DNA of 34,739 bases, taken from assembly GCA_016197185.1 (NCBI GenBank), contig JACPWH010000123.1, positions 1 to 34,739 of the forward strand, in the 5' to 3' direction. The notes below the pieces were generated by a model, which was given only the letters and a program-made list of their open reading frames with translations, made no database searches and was not told the DNA's origin. Each line of letters opens with the position of its first letter. Within the stretch, counting starts at the first letter, position 1. The DNA comes from Ignavibacteriota bacterium. GTDB lineage: Bacteria; Bacteroidota; Ignavibacteria; Kapaibacteriales; UBA961. The position numbers and the translations under genes are program-made. Shown here one piece after another: positions 18,902 to 28,022 of this stretch.

Positions 18902-19195
18902 ATGGCAAAAACACTTCAAACAAAATCAGCGAAAGCTGCTGCAGCAAAAGCCAACCTTTGGAATTTTCCGCTTGCTAAACGTAATTATCTTCTTTTTGCA
19001 GCCGGACTTGGTATCCTCGTCATTGGATTTTTATTGATGGCTACCGCTATTACCGATGACCCTGCAAAATACCAAACTACATGGAATAATCCTCTTGCTG
19101 TTTCGGTAGCTCCTCTTGTTTTGGTAATAGGATATTGCATTGTTATTCCGTATGCACTAATGAAACGCAATGATGGCGAACAACAAGAAAATTAA
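18902..19195 (+). CDS. DUF3098 family small membrane protein
   Basis: NLWNFPLAKRNYLLFAAGLGILVIGFLLMAT... and second TM helix; typical Bacteroidota DUF3098. ATG at 18902 preferred over 18827. Confidence 0.8.
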   Translation: MAKTLQTKSAKAAAAKANLWNFPLAKRNYLLFAAGLGILVIGFLLMATAITDDPAKYQTTWNNPLAVSVAPLVLVIGYCIVIPYALMKRNDGEQQEN

Positions 19196-19616
19196 CAAGA
19201 AAGGGCGGTCTCAAAGCACAGAACAACTATATTCTGAAGATGATACCGCCCAAGTTTTGTTTGAACAACAACGCTCAACAATCAGGCCGGAAGATGAAGA
19301 TCAGATTCTGAAGGAGATTCCTGCTAAAACTCGTGCTCTCGCCGATAAAGTCACCATATCCCGATTATCTATCCGCAGGCTCATAATAGAAATACAACTT
19401 CTTTCCGAGATGGTTCGAAATCGTAAATTTTCATTACAATGGAAATCAAAAGCTATAGTACTTGCAGGACTTGCGTATTTCTTGCTCCCTACCGACGCAA
19501 TCCCTGATTTTATTCCTTTTGTCGGTTATATCGATGATGGAGCTGTTATCGCGGCAGTCCTGCGAATGCTTGCTCATGAAATAGAACGATATGTTGATTT
19601 TAAGCAAAACTTATAA
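19170..19616 (+). CDS. YkvA/DUF1232 family protein
   Basis: KAIVLAGLAYFLLPTDAIPDFIPFVGYIDDGAVIAAVL matches DUF1232. Start overlaps the upstream stop by 26 nt. Confidence 0.88.
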   Translation: MMANNKKINKKGRSQSTEQLYSEDDTAQVLFEQQRSTIRPEDEDQILKEIPAKTRALADKVTISRLSIRRLIIEIQLLSEMVRNRKFSLQWKSKAIVLAGLAYFLLPTDAIPDFIPFVGYIDDGAVIAAVLRMLAHEIERYVDFKQNL

Positions 19617-19635
19617 TTGTATCTCTTAAATCACA

Positions 19636-21156
19636 TCAACGACCTTTTCTTCGACCTCCTCCGCCACTTCGACCTCCTCCTCCGCTACGACCACCGCCGC
19701 TTGCTCTATTTCCGCTAAATTTACTTCCGCCCGGTTTGCTGAATGGTCTTTTACCCTTGAATCCTCCGCTTGCTCTGCCGCTGAAACCTTCACGACGATT
19801 TTCTCCACCTTCTCTACTATCTTCTCCGGAACTTCTATCATCAAATTTTCTGAACGGCGGGCGGTCTCCACTTGGTTTTCTATCGTCGAACTTTCTGAAC
19901 TGTGGACGGTCTCCACTTGACTTCCTATCATCGAATTTTTTAAATGGTTGACGTTCACCGCTTCCACGTCTGTCATCATCGAATTTTTTAAATGGTTGAC
20001 GTTCACCGCTGTCACGTCTGTCATCATCAAATTTTTTGAATGGTTGACGTTCACCGCCACCACGTCTGTCATCATCGAATTTTTTAAATGGTTGACGTTC
20101 ACCGCCACCACGTCTGTCATCATCAAATTTTTTGAATGACGGACGTTCACCACCACGTCTGTCATCATCGAATTTTTTGAATGGTTGACGTTCACCGCCG
20201 CCATGTCTGTCATCGTCGAATTTTTTGAATGGTGGTCGATCTCCATTTGAACGTCTGTCGTCAAATTTTTGAACAAGTCGTTCATCTCTTCTGTCATGAC
20301 GTTCTGAATCAACAGGGCGTGGCTTTTGGAAATCCTTTTTTGTACGGTCAAACTTTGGTTTGCGATCTTCATCAGATTCAGATTTGAATCCTCTTGGACG
20401 TTCGTTCCCTTCAAAAAATTCTTTAGCTAAATTCTCTTTAGGAGCTGCAGCAGCTTCGATGGCATTAGGATTACCGGCAAAACATAATACGAACTCACCC
20501 TTGAATTTTTCTTCTGAGAATTTAGCATGAAGTTCTGTAAATGTACCATAGTGGTGTGTTTCAAAAGGCAAGGTCAGGTTACAACCGAGATATGCAGCCC
20601 GTTTTGGCATTACTTGCGCAGCTGCTTCTAAAAGCGGCATTAATCTGTATGGAGTTTCAAGCAAAATAACAGTTCTTCGCTCGTTTGCAAGTGCAGTTAA
20701 CTCTGTGATGCGCTCATCGGGCTTGCGGCTAACAAATCCTGCAAATACAAATTGATTGCTTGGGAGTCCACTCCGAACGAGAGCAGTCAGGATACTTGAA
20801 GCACCTGGTACAACATCAACAGCGATGCCATGCTTGATGGCTAATTTTACAAGAGCAAGCCCCGGATCAGCAAGGAGTGGTGTACCTGCATCCGAAATGA
20901 GTGCCAAATTTTTACCTGCGCGAAGTTGTTCTAACAGTACGGCTGCGGTACTTTCTTCATTATGTTCGTTCAGTTCCTCTATCGGTTGTGATATTTTGTG
21001 CTGACGCAAAAGCTTTGCCCCCACTTTCCCTTCCTCACAAACAACAATGTCAGCTGTCTTAAGTACTTTAAGTGCACGAAGCGAAATATCGTCGTCATTC
21101 CCGATAGGCGTAGAAACTACGAATAGTGTTCCCGATGTATTCATTCTGTCTTTCAT
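19636..21156 (-). CDS. RsmI-like tetrapyrrole-methylase-family methyltransferase with a repetitive R/G/D-rich C-terminal extension
   Basis: VVSTPIGNDDDISLRALKVLKTADIVVCEE, LALISDAGTPLLADPGLALV, VDVVPGASSILTALVRSGLPSNQFVFAGF; then about 10 copies of KFDDDRRGGGERQPFK and a RSGGGGRSGGGGRRKGR tail. Confidence 0.88.
   Translation of the reverse strand: MKDRMNTSGTLFVVSTPIGNDDDISLRALKVLKTADIVVCEEGKVGAKLLRQHKISQPIEELNEHNEESTAAVLLEQLRAGKNLALISDAGTPLLADPGLALVKLAIKHGIAVDVVPGASSILTALVRSGLPSNQFVFAGFVSRKPDERITELTALANERRTVILLETPYRLMPLLEAAAQVMPKRAAYLGCNLTLPFETHHYGTFTELHAKFSEEKFKGEFVLCFAGNPNAIEAAAAPKENLAKEFFEGNERPRGFKSESDEDRKPKFDRTKKDFQKPRPVDSERHDRRDERLVQKFDDRRSNGDRPPFKKFDDDRHGGGERQPFKKFDDDRRGGERPSFKKFDDDRRGGGERQPFKKFDDDRRGGGERQPFKKFDDDRRDSGERQPFKKFDDDRRGSGERQPFKKFDDRKSSGDRPQFRKFDDRKPSGDRPPFRKFDDRSSGEDSREGGENRREGFSGRASGGFKGKRPFSKPGGSKFSGNRASGGGRSGGGGRSGGGGRRKGR
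19830..20272 (-). repeat. In-frame tandem repeat, 48-bp unit (45-48 bp), about 10 copies
   Basis: Unit ttttttaaatggttgacgttcaccgcttccacgtctgtcatcatcgaa = 48 nt, encoding FDDDRRGGGERQPFKK. Confidence 0.95.
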
Positions 21157-21477
21157 TAAATGGAAAATTTATATATCAATTTGTATGTATCAATTATTAA
21201 CTGCGGTGTAATTTGCCGGGTGCAATCCGATTTCAGATTGAAAATTTGGGTAATGCAGGTTTTTTTATGGAAAACAGAAACGTTTCCCCTCCACTATTAT
21301 TACAGTACTGTTGAACAGTAACATACCATAGTGTAAACGCTCCGAAAGAAAACGGGGGATTATTGAGTACAAAAATACGGAAGATTTAACGAGTTTAGGC
21401 AGAATGAGTGAAAAATAGTGAAATTCTAACGGGTTGCAGTGTGAAAGTGGTGCTAAACTCAGTGTATTCATAAACTA

Positions 21478-21512
21478 TAAAAAAAGCAGATGTGATTGCT
21501 CACACCTGCTTC
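21478..21512 (-). terminator. Terminator of the 21562-22026 lipoprotein gene
   Basis: Minus strand AAGCAGgTGTGA-gcaa-TCACAtCTGCTTTTTTT. Confidence 0.7.
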
Positions 21513-21561
21513 ATATAGTTTTTTTTGCTTTTTAATCTTACACATCGGACAATAAATAACC

Positions 21562-22026
21562 TTAGTATTTAAGTAAAAATTTACCTTCTGTAGCTATCTT
21601 ACTTCCGGTAGATGCGCCGGATAATGCAGATGCAGTAAAGTTAAATTTTCCTCCGATAATAGTTGAAGTAGCTGTATCTATAGTAATAAGCGACGATAAC
21701 CCCGATTTTGTTGACCAGATGTTTGTGGATCCTTCGATTACTTGAAACGTACAAGAGCCCAATTGTGTGAAATGTACCATTATTGGATCATTCAAAGAGA
21801 AGGTGATTGTTTGACCATTTGCTCCTGTTCCTGTAATTGTTGTCATGGTTCCTACCTTTTGAACTGTCGCTGAACTGCTACCATCCCAAGCAGTACCATC
21901 AATAGTAGCAGTCATTGTTTTGGTGTACGTGTCGGTTTGTGTTGGGGTTGTTTCATCTTTGGAACAAGAAACCAAAGAAACAAACCCTAATATCATCATA
22001 GATAAAATCAGGCGTGATATAGACAT
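21562..22026 (-). CDS. Small putative lipoprotein
   Basis: Lipobox MILGFVSLVSCSKDE; T/S-rich beta-type sequence (DGTAWDGSSSATVQ...GGKFNFTASA) of the DUF6252-like type. Confidence 0.72.
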   Translation of the reverse strand: MSISRLILSMMILGFVSLVSCSKDETTPTQTDTYTKTMTATIDGTAWDGSSSATVQKVGTMTTITGTGANGQTITFSLNDPIMVHFTQLGSCTFQVIEGSTNIWSTKSGLSSLITIDTATSTIIGGKFNFTASALSGASTGSKIATEGKFLLKY

Positions 22027-22404
22027 AACATTACCTCTAAGAATATGTGAAAAATATAAAATTTTTGTAAAGAAATTTACTTTACAATCTTCTAAAATAT
22101 GTATTTGATGACATATTTAAAATAATACTTTCCTTATTACGATAATTCTAATATTGAGTTTTCGAACTATTAAACCCATGTTACGTTTTTGAGAATTAAT
22201 TTCATTCCAAATAATTGAAAATCAAAAAGATAGATTAGAATTTTTCTAAAACGTAGCATTAGATTTTTTAGAAATTAATTTCCTTCAAACCTAATGGTAG
22301 CATTGGGTTAAAGGTAGGTTTCAAATTCTATAATATCTTAACGCGTAATCTGGTTTAAATTAAATGACAAACTAAATGAATAAACCATACTAAAAATAAA
22401 AAAA

Positions 22405-22428
22405 AGACACTTTATCTAAAAAGTGTCT
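22405..22428 (-). terminator. Terminator of the VWA/OmpA gene
   Basis: Minus strand AGACACTTT-ttagat-AAAGTGTCTTTTTTTTT. Confidence 0.8.
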
Positions 22429-22458
22429 CTTCGTTTATATCTTTAGTTTGCTCAGATT

Positions 22459-23835
22459 CTACTTCTTCGTAATAATAAATTCCGTTCTGCGATTCTGTGC
22501 ACGTCCGTCTTCATTCTTATTATCGGCAAGCGGGCGGGTTTCACCAAAACCAATTGCTTTAATCCTATCACCATTATATCCACGCTTTACAAGTTCACTT
22601 TTTACAGCATCCGCTCTTTTTTGGGAGAGCTTCATGTTGTGGTCCCTGTCTTTTGTCTTATTGGTAGAATCGGTATGTCCGCGTACTTCGATTTCCATCG
22701 CAGGGAAAATCTTCATCAACGTTGAAATATTATCAATTGCAGCTTTTGATTCAGATTTAAGGTCGGACTTATCAGAATCGAAATATACATTCAAAAGTGC
22801 AATCGAACCGACATCTGGGGTATTGTCAAAAGTAAATTCAGTTTTTGCACTATCTTTTGGAAAGCAAAATTTTAATTTTACTGTATGGAAACCGTAGTCC
22901 ACAGGATTAAATTCAATTACATAATAATTTCTCAAGCGGCGATATACATCCTCGAATGCAGGATCAAATTCATTTGTATTGTAAATTCTGTTATAAGAGC
23001 CACCTGTTGCCTTGGCAAGATCGGCAAGAAAATTACCGTTTACTCCGTATCCGAAGTCCAATGCACAAATCATTACATTTTTTTGTTTAGCAAGAGCTAT
23101 CACTTGCTCTTTCGTAGCTTTTGAGCTATTATCCTGACCATCGGTAAATACAACAACCGCTTTACGCTTGTACCCTTGCGCAGGTGAGATTTGGTTTATA
23201 CCGCCCATAATGCCGTCAAGTATAGCGGTGTATCCGCCATAACCTTGCAGCCCGATTTTTTGCAGACGTGAACGAAGTTCACTTGCATCGCGTGTAAGCG
23301 GAACTTCCACTCCGACTTTACCGTCATATTTTATGAGAGTGATTGCATCTTCCGATTTCTTGGTGTTAATTACCGTTTCTGCTGCATTTTGGATAGCAAG
23401 TGCTCTGTCTTCACCCATTGAACCGCTATGATCCATTACAAGGGCAATTGCATGAGGTTCTTGGTCGTTGATGGTTGTTTCACGGATATTTACTTTTATT
23501 TTCCGTTCTTTGCCGTCGAATTCATCAGTAGCACCGCACCACCATTTGATTGCGCTTGCACCTGTAAGGTATGCACCGCTTGTGTCAATCACATGAGCAT
23601 AGACCCTTATTCTGTTCGGTTCGTGTGCATCTACAGCACTCATATAGATTCCACCGCCACCCGTAGAATTGCCCACAGGTATAGATTGTTTTACAAAAAC
23701 AGGTCTGTAATTAGACGGGGCAGGTGCATCTTGCGCCGCCGGTGGCTCTCCTTCGTGATCATTAAGCGAGACACAACCTGCAATAGCAATAATTAATGCA
23801 ATAGCAAAAGAAGAAAGTGTAATAAGACGCTTCAT
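22459..23835 (-). CDS. VWA domain + OmpA-like peptidoglycan-binding lipoprotein
   Basis: Lipobox IAIAGCVSLN; MIDAS-type ALVMDHSGSMGEDRALAIQ; C-terminal NVYFDSDKSDLKSESKAAIDNI...EVRGHTDST...LSQKRADAVKSELVKRGY..RIKAIGFGETRPLADN...RAQNRRTEFII. Confidence 0.93.
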   Translation of the reverse strand: MKRLITLSSFAIALIIAIAGCVSLNDHEGEPPAAQDAPAPSNYRPVFVKQSIPVGNSTGGGGIYMSAVDAHEPNRIRVYAHVIDTSGAYLTGASAIKWWCGATDEFDGKERKIKVNIRETTINDQEPHAIALVMDHSGSMGEDRALAIQNAAETVINTKKSEDAITLIKYDGKVGVEVPLTRDASELRSRLQKIGLQGYGGYTAILDGIMGGINQISPAQGYKRKAVVVFTDGQDNSSKATKEQVIALAKQKNVMICALDFGYGVNGNFLADLAKATGGSYNRIYNTNEFDPAFEDVYRRLRNYYVIEFNPVDYGFHTVKLKFCFPKDSAKTEFTFDNTPDVGSIALLNVYFDSDKSDLKSESKAAIDNISTLMKIFPAMEIEVRGHTDSTNKTKDRDHNMKLSQKRADAVKSELVKRGYNGDRIKAIGFGETRPLADNKNEDGRAQNRRTEFIITKK

Positions 23836-23987
23836 AGAAAAAACCTTACTTGAGGAGAGTATAGTGGATTAAACGAAGTCGAAAATACGTTGTAAAAAAG
23901 TAATGACAAAACGATGATTTTTTTAGGGAAGAAAAAATATGGTTTTAGTATAATAATGGTGTCTTCACAACTTCACAAATGTTGGTA

Positions 23988-24299
23988 TTACCACTTTTTA
24001 ATACTTTCCAAAATCTCACGTGAAGCTGTCACTTTTGAACTAAAAACTGCTGAATGGTCAGCTTGAAGTGACGGGGCGAAATTCATACGATAGTCATCGT
24101 AGTCTTCCATAGATTCGGCTGCGTACTGTGTCTGAAATCTGGTATAAGTACTTCCTTCGGGGGACTGTAATCGCCACAGGTGAGCAGAAATGAACTTACC
24201 GGTTGCCATAACATCGTCAATGTGTTTTTCAGTCATCCATGTTTCCCACTCACGGGCAAGTTCGTTCGGGACTGAGACCGTTACTGTGTATTGAATCAT
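23988..24299 (-). CDS. DUF4286 family protein
   Basis: MIQYTVTVSVPNELAREWETWMTEKHIDDVMATGKFISAHLWRL pattern. Confidence 0.8.
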   Translation of the reverse strand: MIQYTVTVSVPNELAREWETWMTEKHIDDVMATGKFISAHLWRLQSPEGSTYTRFQTQYAAESMEDYDDYRMNFAPSLQADHSAVFSSKVTASREILESIKKW

Positions 24300-24326
24300 A
24301 ATTCTTAAGAATTGAAGAAATATAGT

Positions 24327-25085
24327 TTATTTTGCAACAGACACATTCACCTGAGTATTTTTTGAAACGACAGTTCCGGCTTCCGGTTCTTGAGAAATAA
24401 TAGTTTCGTCGATATATGTAGCATCACTTACAGAAGTAACTTTTCCTAAAATAAGTCCTGCGTCCATTAGTTTTTCACGGGCTTCGTCGAGAGTTCCGAA
24501 AACGAGGACAGGAACAGTTATTTGGGATTCAGAACCACGACTTATCACTACGCTGATAACCTCATTGTGCTGTGTTTCACTTCCCGGCGGAACGCTTTGT
24601 GCTACCACCAAGTCGGCAGCAACTGTTTCGCTGAAATCATAATTAACCGTACCAAGTTGAAGCCCGAGGCGCATAAGTGCAATACGAACGTCCCGTAATG
24701 ACTTACCGGCAAGCTGAGGCGCACGGATCATTTCTTTACCTTTGCTTACCGTAATATAAATATGCCGTTCTTCTTTTACTTCTGCATCTGAATATGGTAG
24801 TTGATTTATAACGATTCCTGCAGGTGCTTTGTCTGTCGAAACTTCACGAATTCCCTGCACCGATAAGTGGCTCTGCTCCAAAATTGTTTTTGCTTGCGAA
24901 ACTGACATTCCCACCACATTCGGTACTTTGACAGTAGAATTAGAGTGTACTATCAACGGGATAAGTACTTTATCCGTAAGAAAGAACAGAAATAGCAGCG
25001 AAGCAAAAAAAATGCACAAAACAATGGCATATTTTTGCCATTGTTTTGTCTGCTGCTGTTTCTGCTCCGAATTTGTACTGTCCAT
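24327..25085 (-). CDS. Membrane-anchored PASTA-domain protein (three PASTA repeats)
   Basis: N-terminal TM IVLCIFFASLLFLFFLTDKVLIPLIV; VPNVVGMSVSQAKTILEQSHLSV, APQLAGKSLRDVRIALMRLGLQLG, VPVLVFGTLDEAREKLMDAGLILG. Confidence 0.92.
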   Translation of the reverse strand: MDSTNSEQKQQQTKQWQKYAIVLCIFFASLLFLFFLTDKVLIPLIVHSNSTVKVPNVVGMSVSQAKTILEQSHLSVQGIREVSTDKAPAGIVINQLPYSDAEVKEERHIYITVSKGKEMIRAPQLAGKSLRDVRIALMRLGLQLGTVNYDFSETVAADLVVAQSVPPGSETQHNEVISVVISRGSESQITVPVLVFGTLDEAREKLMDAGLILGKVTSVSDATYIDETIISQEPEAGTVVSKNTQVNVSVAK

Positions 25086-25319
25086 TATGTGAGATGTATT
25101 GGGGATTTACCTGTCGAAAGTAAACTCGTTTACCGTTTGTTATTCCAATCGCAAAAATACGAAGAAAAGCTAATACTTTCACTCTTGTAACTTGTAAAAC
25201 TAACAGAAAATATTTGAAAAATTAACTCTTTGCTTTGCCTTTCAAATCAGAAAAAAATGCTACTTTGCATTTGAAAAATACTATGTCGTTTCAGCCTCTT
25301 TCCCTTCTCAAAATTAATA

Positions 25320-26240
25320 ATGAATTATTCTAAAATCCGGCTTTACATTCTACCTCTCGTTGTAATTTTGATTTGTTCTCATTCTTTATTTGCAGGTGGG
25401 TGGACACAGCCCAAGAACCAACTTTTTGCCAAAGCATATATAGGAACGATGCTGGCATCGAGTTACAAAGATTTGGCAGGTGATAATATTTTCTATAAGA
25501 GGGATACTTCTGCGCTCTATTTGAACGGTAGAGATTACGCAATGGAACTAAGCGGTATTTTGGGCGGTGTGTACGCCGAATACGGGCTGACTGATGATGT
25601 CACATTGCTGTTGGATATTCCTGCCGGACGTTTCGCTTTGCACGAAGTATATTCTACCGATGATATTACAGTAGATGGGGATACAAAAGCGGATTTTAAT
25701 ATTACCCAAGCTGTATATTATGGAATTGGAACACGGTGGAAAATTAACACGGGAAAGGGTGTTACTTCGCTTTCTATGATGGTAAAAATCCCCCCGGGGT
25801 TTCATAACGGTGTAGCGAGCGACCCACATCCTTTTTTAAGTGACGGAGCTTTTCAAATAGGTGGGGGATTGGAATTCGGGTATCCATTCAAGGAGAGTTG
25901 GTTAGCCAGTTCATTACTGTACAATCACCGTTTTGAGGATTTATCCGATGAACTGTCGGTGCATGTTGAATTGGGTGCTAAGAATATTCCCTCTACATTA
26001 ATTAAGATTTACATGGATATACTCCAAAGCATGAGTAGTTTCCCGACGAATGAAGAGTTCAACCCGAGACGAACAATTTTGCAGGAAAGCTATGTAGCTG
26101 CAGGTGCTTCATTTGGAATATATGTAAGTGAGAATTGGTTCTTGGATATGGGGTATTCAGCTCGATTTGTAGGGAAGAATACGTGGAATATCGGGACGTT
26201 TACTTTAGGGGTGGGGGCTACATTGCCGGAGGTATTCTAA
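25320..26240 (+). CDS. Putative outer-membrane beta-barrel protein
   Basis: Signal peptide LPLVVILICSHSLFAG; alternating amphipathic beta strands; terminal WNIGTFTLGVGATLPEVF. Confidence 0.7.
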   Translation: MNYSKIRLYILPLVVILICSHSLFAGGWTQPKNQLFAKAYIGTMLASSYKDLAGDNIFYKRDTSALYLNGRDYAMELSGILGGVYAEYGLTDDVTLLLDIPAGRFALHEVYSTDDITVDGDTKADFNITQAVYYGIGTRWKINTGKGVTSLSMMVKIPPGFHNGVASDPHPFLSDGAFQIGGGLEFGYPFKESWLASSLLYNHRFEDLSDELSVHVELGAKNIPSTLIKIYMDILQSMSSFPTNEEFNPRRTILQESYVAAGASFGIYVSENWFLDMGYSARFVGKNTWNIGTFTLGVGATLPEVF

Positions 26241-26272
26241 AATTATGTTTCAATCCTTAATGAAGTATATAC

Positions 26273-27931
26273 ATGAAAAATATATTCCTTCACGTTTCCC
26301 TTGTCATCTTTTCCTGCTTCATTGGCAAGGCATCTGAACCATCAAAACAACCAACCAAACCCAATATTCTATTAATCGTAGCAGACGACATGGGCTACAC
26401 AGATTTGGGCTGTTTCGGCAGTGAAATATCTACTCCGAATATTGATTTATTGGCATCAAAAGGAATTTTGTTTACCCGCTTTCATGCTGCGCCTCTTTGC
26501 GCTCCCACCCGTAGTATGATACTATCAGGGAATGATAATCATGTGGCAGGTCTCGGTTCAATGTTTCCGGTAAAAGGAACTTCGAGAGAAGGGAAGTCCG
26601 GTTATGAACATCATTTATCTGATAGGATTGTAACCGTTGCTCAGTTATTGAAGGATGCAGGTTATCAAACGTTTATGTCGGGTAAATGGCATCTCGGAAG
26701 CAGACCTGTCGATATTCCCTGTACAAAAGGTTTCCAAAGGAGTTTTTCTTTGCTTGACGGCGGGGCTAATCATATTGGCAATCAATCTGTTTTCGGAGGC
26801 AGACCGCCTCAGTATCGTGAGGATAGCAATACGGTTCAGTTCCCGGAAGGGAAATTTTCTACTGATGTTTATACCGATAAAATGATTGGTTATATAAAGG
26901 ATGCACAAAAGGATAAGCCCTTCTTTGCGTATCTCACCTACACTGCTCCGCACTGGCCTCTCCAACTTCCTGATGAATATTTGAATACCTACAAAGGTAG
27001 ATACAATATGGGGTATGATTCCTTGAGGATTCTACGTTTCAAAGCTCTGAAAGCCAAAGGGATTATACCGAAAAATGCGGTATTGCCGCCACGTCTCGAA
27101 AGTATCAAACCGTGGAATAAACTCACAGCAGATGAAAAGAAGATTGAATCTAGAAAAATGGAATTATATGCAGCTTTAGTAGATAATCTCGATAAGCACA
27201 TAGGGCAGGTGATTCAATACCTGAAAGATTCCAAACAGCTCGATAACACGCTCATTGTATTTATGTCGGACAATGGGGCTGCTGCAGAAGATTTCTACGA
27301 TCATTCCGAATTCGGACCATATATCCGTGAGCATTACAATAATAGTTACGCCAATATGGGCAAGCCGACTTCCTTTGTTTCGTATGGTCCACAGTGGGCG
27401 CAGGCAGGGGCTGCTCCATTCAAGTTGTTCAAGGAATATACTACGGAGGGCGGGGTGAGTGCTCCGTTGATTGTGTCGGGCGCATTATGTAAGCGCCCGT
27501 ATGGAAAACAAAACACAGCTGTCAATGTAACGGATTTAGCCCCTACATTCTTAGAAATTGCAGGAGTACAGTATCCCGAAATGTATAACAATAAGAAAGT
27601 GACTCCTATTGCTGGACAATCATTCTTACAATTCATGATAGGGAAAAGCAACGCTATCCACGATGAAAACTATGTCTATGGGTTGGAACATTACGGCGAG
27701 TGCCTGCTGATAAAAGGAAATTGGAAAATCACGAACATAAGCGACCCATTCGATGAACAAGCGTTCACTTTGTATAAACTGGATGAAGATTGGGGAGAAA
27801 CCAACAACCTCTCGAAATCAAATCCCCAAAAAATGAAAGAGATGATGGAGGAATGGGGGTGGTTTAAGAAAAGGGTGGGGGTTATTCCGTTGGATAGTGG
27901 GGAGCGGGTGCATTTGGATGTTAATAGGTGA
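26273..27931 (+). CDS. Arylsulfatase-like sulfatase (formylglycine Cys-type)
   Basis: PNILLIVADDMGYTDLGCFGSEISTPNID; CxPxR site LCAPTRSMILSG; SGKWHLGSRP; FMSDNGAAAE. Confidence 0.95.
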   Translation: MKNIFLHVSLVIFSCFIGKASEPSKQPTKPNILLIVADDMGYTDLGCFGSEISTPNIDLLASKGILFTRFHAAPLCAPTRSMILSGNDNHVAGLGSMFPVKGTSREGKSGYEHHLSDRIVTVAQLLKDAGYQTFMSGKWHLGSRPVDIPCTKGFQRSFSLLDGGANHIGNQSVFGGRPPQYREDSNTVQFPEGKFSTDVYTDKMIGYIKDAQKDKPFFAYLTYTAPHWPLQLPDEYLNTYKGRYNMGYDSLRILRFKALKAKGIIPKNAVLPPRLESIKPWNKLTADEKKIESRKMELYAALVDNLDKHIGQVIQYLKDSKQLDNTLIVFMSDNGAAAEDFYDHSEFGPYIREHYNNSYANMGKPTSFVSYGPQWAQAGAAPFKLFKEYTTEGGVSAPLIVSGALCKRPYGKQNTAVNVTDLAPTFLEIAGVQYPEMYNNKKVTPIAGQSFLQFMIGKSNAIHDENYVYGLEHYGECLLIKGNWKITNISDPFDEQAFTLYKLDEDWGETNNLSKSNPQKMKEMMEEWGWFKKRVGVIPLDSGERVHLDVNR

Positions 27932-28022
27932 GGGAGAGAAATAAAATAAATATTATTTTTTGAGTGGATGATTTTATTTGTAAGTTTTTGTTAAAGAAAA
28001 TAGTTGTCAATAAGCATAAATT

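Noticed and set aside
19948-20139. Opposite-strand repetitive ORF (TFTASTSVIIEFFKW repeats)
   Set aside because: Antisense shadow of the same tandem repeat.
19830-20272. Possible CRISPR array
   Set aside because: The 45-48 bp units are contiguous with no unique spacers and encode protein repeats in frame.
19626-20414. Second long repetitive ORF (262 aa, MTDVVAVNVNHSKNSM repeats) on the same strand as the RsmI-like gene
   Set aside because: It is the alternate frame of the 48-bp repeat (a multiple of three, so all frames stay open). The RsmI-like frame has recognisable domains; this one has none.
21265-21471. 68-aa minus ORF in the gap after the RsmI-like gene
   Set aside because: No family similarity or convincing ribosome-binding site; probably chance.
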